Assembly (NCBI GenBank): GCA_944321145.1
Contig: CALUKF010000005.1
Coordinates: 1-64,000 of the forward strand
Reading direction: 5' to 3'
Source of the DNA: an uncultured Odoribacter sp.
GTDB taxonomy: Bacteria; Bacteroidota; Bacteroidia; Bacteroidales; Marinifilaceae
Length of the DNA: 64,000 bases
In this document: in pieces, positions 61,097 to 64,000 of the stretch
How positions within the stretch are numbered: position 1 is the first letter of the stretch
Layout: each line of letters starts with the position of its first letter
Notes under the pieces: generated by a model
Told to the model about the DNA's origin: nothing
The model's database searches: none
Seen by the model: only the letters and a program-made list of their open reading frames with translations
Program-made: the position numbers and the translations under genes

Positions 61097-63583
61097 ATGG
61101 ATTTTGGTTTGTTTTGGAAGAAGGCGCGCCCGCATGTGTTGGCAGTGGCGGCGTTTCTGGCATTGTCGTTGGTTTATTTTGCCCCGAAGTTTGAGGGGCT
61201 GGAGTTGCGGCAGGGGGATGTGGAGAAGTATTTGAGCATGTCGCAGGAGGCGAGGGAGTATTATGAGAAGGAGGGGGTGGGCACGTCGTGGACGGGGTCG
61301 ATGTTCTCGGGGATGCCGACTTATACGATTACGACGCAGGGGGGACCGCGGAATTTGCTGGATTATGTGGAGTGGCCTTTCAAGAAGTTGGACGGGTCGG
61401 ATTGCGGGGTGGTGTTTTTCTCGCTGGTGTCGACGTATATTCTGATGCTGGTGCTGGGGGCGAGTGTGCCGGTGGCGGTGCTGGGGGCGGTGGCGTATTC
61501 GTTTTCTTCGTATAGCATTATTATCCTGCAGGCGGGGCATATCACGAAGGCGTGGGCGATGGCATACGTGCCGCTGGTGTTTGCGGGGTTTGTGTGGGTG
61601 ATGAGGCGGCGGTGGCTGGCGGGGGGATTGCTGTTCGCGCTGGCTCTGGCATTGCAGGTGAAGAATAACCATCCGCAGATTACGTATTATCTGGCGTGGT
61701 TTTGCGTGATTGTGTATATCGGTTATGCCGTGCAGCGGATCAGGGCGCGGGAGTGGAAGCCGTTGGGGATTTCGCTGGCGACGTTGGTGGGGGGCATTGT
61801 GGTGGCGTTCCTGTGCAATGCGGGGCATTTGTATGCGACGTATGAGCTGTCGCAGGAGAGCATCCGGGGACGCTCGGAGTTGACGCATGCGGTGGACGGG
61901 AAGACGGACAAGTCGAGCGGCTTGGACAAGGATTATGCCTTTGCGTGGAGTTATGGGAAGGGGGAGACGTTCACGCTGCTGATTCCTGATTTTTACGGCG
62001 GTGCTTCAGGCGGCGAGCTGGGGCAGGATTCGCATGTGGCGAACACGTTGCGGCAGCAGGGGTACCAGGTGCCGAACCCGTTGCATTCTTATACGTATTG
62101 GGGCGACCAGCCTTTTACGTCGGGACCGGTGTATTTCGGGGCGGTGGTGTGTATGCTTTTCGTGTTTGCGCTGTTTCTCGTGCGGCATCCGCTGAAGTGG
62201 TGGCTGGCGGGGGGTGCGGCGTTTTTCGTGTTGTTGAGTTGGGGACGGAATTTTGATGCGTTCAATACGTTCTTGTTCCATTATTTGCCGATGTACAATA
62301 AGTTCCGGACGGTGTCGATGGCGTTGGTGATTCCGCAGTTTGTGTTTGCGGTGATGGCAGTGTGGGGGCTGGTGGAGTTGTTCCGAGGGAAGCATGAGCG
62401 GCGGGAAGTGCTGCGGGCGTTGTATTATGCGGTGGGGATTACGGGGGGCTTGTGCCTGCTGTTTGCGCTGTTTGCGCCGATGAGTTTCCGTTCGGTGCTG
62501 GACGGGCAGTACGGGATGCCGGGGTGGTATATGGACGCGTTGGCGGCAGACCGGGAGGCGTTGCTCAGGTCGGATGCGTGGCGGTCGCTGTTGTTCATCG
62601 TGTTGGGGGGCGGATGCCTGTACCTGTATGTCCGGGCGGACAAGCCTTCGCGTTATTTGCCGTGGATGCTGGCGGCGCTGGTGCTGATAGATTTGTGGGG
62701 CGTGGACAGGCGTTACCTGGGCAAGGCGAATTATGTGAAGCCGGCACTGGTGCAGCAGCAGTTTACGCCTTCGGTGGCAGACCGGATGATTTTGCAGGAC
62801 AAGGATATATCGTACCGGGTGTTGTCGCTGGCAGACCCGTTTAATGACAGCAGCCCGTCGTATTTCCACAAGAATATCGGAGGGTATAATGCGGCGAAGT
62901 TGCGTCGTTACCAGGATTTGATTGAGATGAAGTTGGCTCCGGAGGTAGAGCTTGTGAAGCAGGGGCTGATGCAGGCAAAGACGGCGGAGGAGGCGGAAGG
63001 GGTGTTCCGGGCGACGCCTGCGCTGAATATGCTGAACCTGCGTTACCTGATTATCGACCCGGGGCATGCGCCGGTGCGTAATCCGTATGCTTTCGGGAAT
63101 GCGTGGTTTGTGCCGGAGGTGGAGATTGTGGCGGACGCCGATGAGGAGATGGAGCGGCTGCAGACGGCAGACCCGCACCGGCTGGCGCTGGTGGACAAGC
63201 GTTTCGAGGGGATGCTTGCAGGGGGAACGTGGGGATATGATTCGCTGGCGACGGTGGAGTTGACGAGCTACAAGCCGGACAGGCTGGAATACCGTTATAA
63301 GTCGTCGGTGCCGGGAGTGATTTTGTTCTCGGAGGTGTATTATCCGCACGGCTGGAAGGCTGAAATCGACGGGGAAGAGGCGGAGCATTTCCGGGCGAAC
63401 TGGATTTTGCGGGGGATGCAGGTGCCTGCAGGAGAGCATACCATTTCTTTCTACTTCCATCCGGACATGTATCTGGCAGGCAGGTGGACGACGACGATTT
63501 GCTCTGGGCTGTTGATTTTGGCACTCGTGGGAGTGTTGGCGTATGTCGGAAGAAAGGGGCTGAAGAAGGAGCGGATAGCGTAA
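61097..63583 (+). CDS. YfhO family membrane protein
   Basis: 828 residues: a first helix at about 12-30, a large loop with EGVGTSWTGSMFSGMPTYT, then about a dozen helices to residue 530 (FSSYSIIILQAGHITKAWAMAY), a soluble domain from about 540 (DKDISYRVLSLADPFNDSSPSYFHKNIGGYNAAKLRRYQ, in which SYFHxxxGGY is a family mark) and a last helix at 797-815. YfhO proteins add sugars to lipoteichoic acid in Gram-positives and are inferred here to be GT-C transferases of envelope polymers. Seven bases follow the SDR stop, so it is in the same unit. G-ending codons. Confidence 0.88.
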   Translation: MDFGLFWKKARPHVLAVAAFLALSLVYFAPKFEGLELRQGDVEKYLSMSQEAREYYEKEGVGTSWTGSMFSGMPTYTITTQGGPRNLLDYVEWPFKKLDGSDCGVVFFSLVSTYILMLVLGASVPVAVLGAVAYSFSSYSIIILQAGHITKAWAMAYVPLVFAGFVWVMRRRWLAGGLLFALALALQVKNNHPQITYYLAWFCVIVYIGYAVQRIRAREWKPLGISLATLVGGIVVAFLCNAGHLYATYELSQESIRGRSELTHAVDGKTDKSSGLDKDYAFAWSYGKGETFTLLIPDFYGGASGGELGQDSHVANTLRQQGYQVPNPLHSYTYWGDQPFTSGPVYFGAVVCMLFVFALFLVRHPLKWWLAGGAAFFVLLSWGRNFDAFNTFLFHYLPMYNKFRTVSMALVIPQFVFAVMAVWGLVELFRGKHERREVLRALYYAVGITGGLCLLFALFAPMSFRSVLDGQYGMPGWYMDALAADREALLRSDAWRSLLFIVLGGGCLYLYVRADKPSRYLPWMLAALVLIDLWGVDRRYLGKANYVKPALVQQQFTPSVADRMILQDKDISYRVLSLADPFNDSSPSYFHKNIGGYNAAKLRRYQDLIEMKLAPEVELVKQGLMQAKTAEEAEGVFRATPALNMLNLRYLIIDPGHAPVRNPYAFGNAWFVPEVEIVADADEEMERLQTADPHRLALVDKRFEGMLAGGTWGYDSLATVELTSYKPDRLEYRYKSSVPGVILFSEVYYPHGWKAEIDGEEAEHFRANWILRGMQVPAGEHTISFYFHPDMYLAGRWTTTICSGLLILALVGVLAYVGRKGLKKERIA

Positions 63584-63607
63584 AAATATTGTATATTTGC
63601 ATAGGGA

Positions 63608-63898
63608 ATGAAAGAAGGAAAAACCAAGAGAATCGACGAGCTGATTGGGGCAGCGCTCCGGCAGATGGGGTTGGAGAAGCCTTTCCTGGAGCAGGAGGTG
63701 TGCAGGGTGTGGCAGGAGGTGGTGGGGCAGATGATTGCCTCGCGGACGGCGAGTTTGCGGGTGGCGGACGGGAAGCTGTTCGTCACGTTCACCTCGGCGG
63801 TGGTGAGGAATGAGATTCTCATGGTGAAGGAAGGGCTGATGCGGGCGTTGAACGACCGGGTCGGCAAGCATGTGATAAGCGATATAATCATAAAATGA
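63608..63898 (+). CDS. DUF721 (DciA-like) family protein
   Basis: 96 residues with the DUF721 pattern IDELIGAALRQMGLEKPFLEQEVCRVWQEVVG, of which V-C-R-V-W-x-E-V-V-G is typical, and GKLFVTFTSAVVRNEILMVKEGLMRALN. Members related to DciA help load the replicative helicase; others are of unknown function. TATATTTG at 63592-63599 is a likely -7 box. Confidence 0.85.
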   Translation: MKEGKTKRIDELIGAALRQMGLEKPFLEQEVCRVWQEVVGQMIASRTASLRVADGKLFVTFTSAVVRNEILMVKEGLMRALNDRVGKHVISDIIIK

Positions 63899-63906
63899 CA
63901 GGCGTT

Positions 63907-64000
63907 ATGAAGTTGATAGAATCGAGCGACATTTTGAAGGCATCCAGATTAGACCGTTTCGGGCATAATGCAGGCAGCGACTTGGTAGCCAAGCTGGTGA
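63907..64000 (+). CDS. Partial gene, possibly a membrane-associated acyltransferase
   Basis: The frame from ATG 63907 (MKLIESSDILKASRLDRF and onward) stays open to the window edge, eight bases after the DUF721 stop. The start resembles the N-terminus of some Bacteroidota lysophospholipid acyltransferase/hemolysin-like proteins, but 31 residues are too few for a firm call. Confidence 0.4.
   Translation, partial: MKLIESSDILKASRLDRFGHNAGSDLVAKLV

Noticed and set aside
62006-63871. A 621-codon minus-strand frame
   Set aside because: Antisense to the YfhO and DUF721 genes, low complexity (Arg, His, Gln), no domain and no start context.

Overview
The window is a chromosomal segment of a member of the Bacteroidales (Bacteroidota). 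The signs are: many promoters of the form TTTG, about 19 bp, then TAnnTTTG; weak Shine-Dalgarno use; a SusC/SusD pair with an STN-domain receptor and an ECF sigma factor/FecR switch; DUF4843, PKD-like and PCMD lipoproteins; bactofilins; a PpiD-like foldase; and a DUF2723 membrane protein. The genus cannot be fixed from the sequence; the FecI/FecR-STN-SusC arrangement would fit Odoribacteraceae-like lineages, but that is a guess.

Layout. 1-110: 3' end of a 5S rRNA gene and its terminator. 0.2-8.8 kb: MarC and YqaA membrane proteins, a YidE/AspT-type transporter, a three-gene minus-strand operon (LysM lipid/solute-binding-like protein, DUF2156, GNAT), then a PASTA protein and an RluA-type pseudouridine synthase. 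8.75-9.28 kb: a gene-free repeat region. 9.3-9.7 kb: a tRNA operon (Gln-Leu-Leu). 9.9-16.3 kb: DUF2723 protein, prfB with its +1 frameshift site, a TPR protein and recF. 16.3-20.1 kb: surface glycan genes. 20.3-26.2 kb: PpiD-like foldase, topA, kbl. 26.3-30.05 kb: an FMN-riboswitch-controlled ribD-ribE-ribBA-ribH operon. 30.05-30.6 kb: a second repeat region. 30.6-41.3 kb: an ECF sigma/FecR/SusC/SusD uptake locus with two thioredoxin-fold proteins and no hydrolase. 41.5-51 kb: an AAA-ATPase/PDDEXK protein, a phosphoesterase, DUF177-rpmF-fabH, two bactofilins, frr, a double TonB_C protein, a U32 protein, and a PCMD lipoprotein/beta-barrel pair. 52.2-63.6 kb: a second envelope glycan region (flippase, glycosyltransferases, a TagB/TarF-like transferase, a CDP-ribitol-type synthase split by a stop codon, a YfhO protein), interrupted by an Abi/HEPN defence gene and a Fic gene. 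The right edge cuts a gene after a DUF721 protein.

Most striking non-coding signal: three intergenic regions (about 8.94-9.00, 30.40-30.46 and 58.31-58.38 kb) share one architecture, namely a pyrimidine-rich left arm, an AT-rich core of six units with an exact 11-bp period, and a purine-rich right arm. Two of the cores are collinear over 66 bp. At 8.9 and 58.3 kb the top strand switches from C-rich to G-rich over many kilobases, regardless of gene direction. I do not recognise this element family.

Other points of interest: an in-frame TAA that splits a fused cytidylyltransferase/reductase; a short strongly folded leader RNA in front of the Abi/HEPN gene; a SusC gene with an abrupt composition change at its TonB-box/plug boundary; a 14-A homopolymer inside topA; and a 169-bp inverted-repeat element with a solitary end copy 21 kb away.
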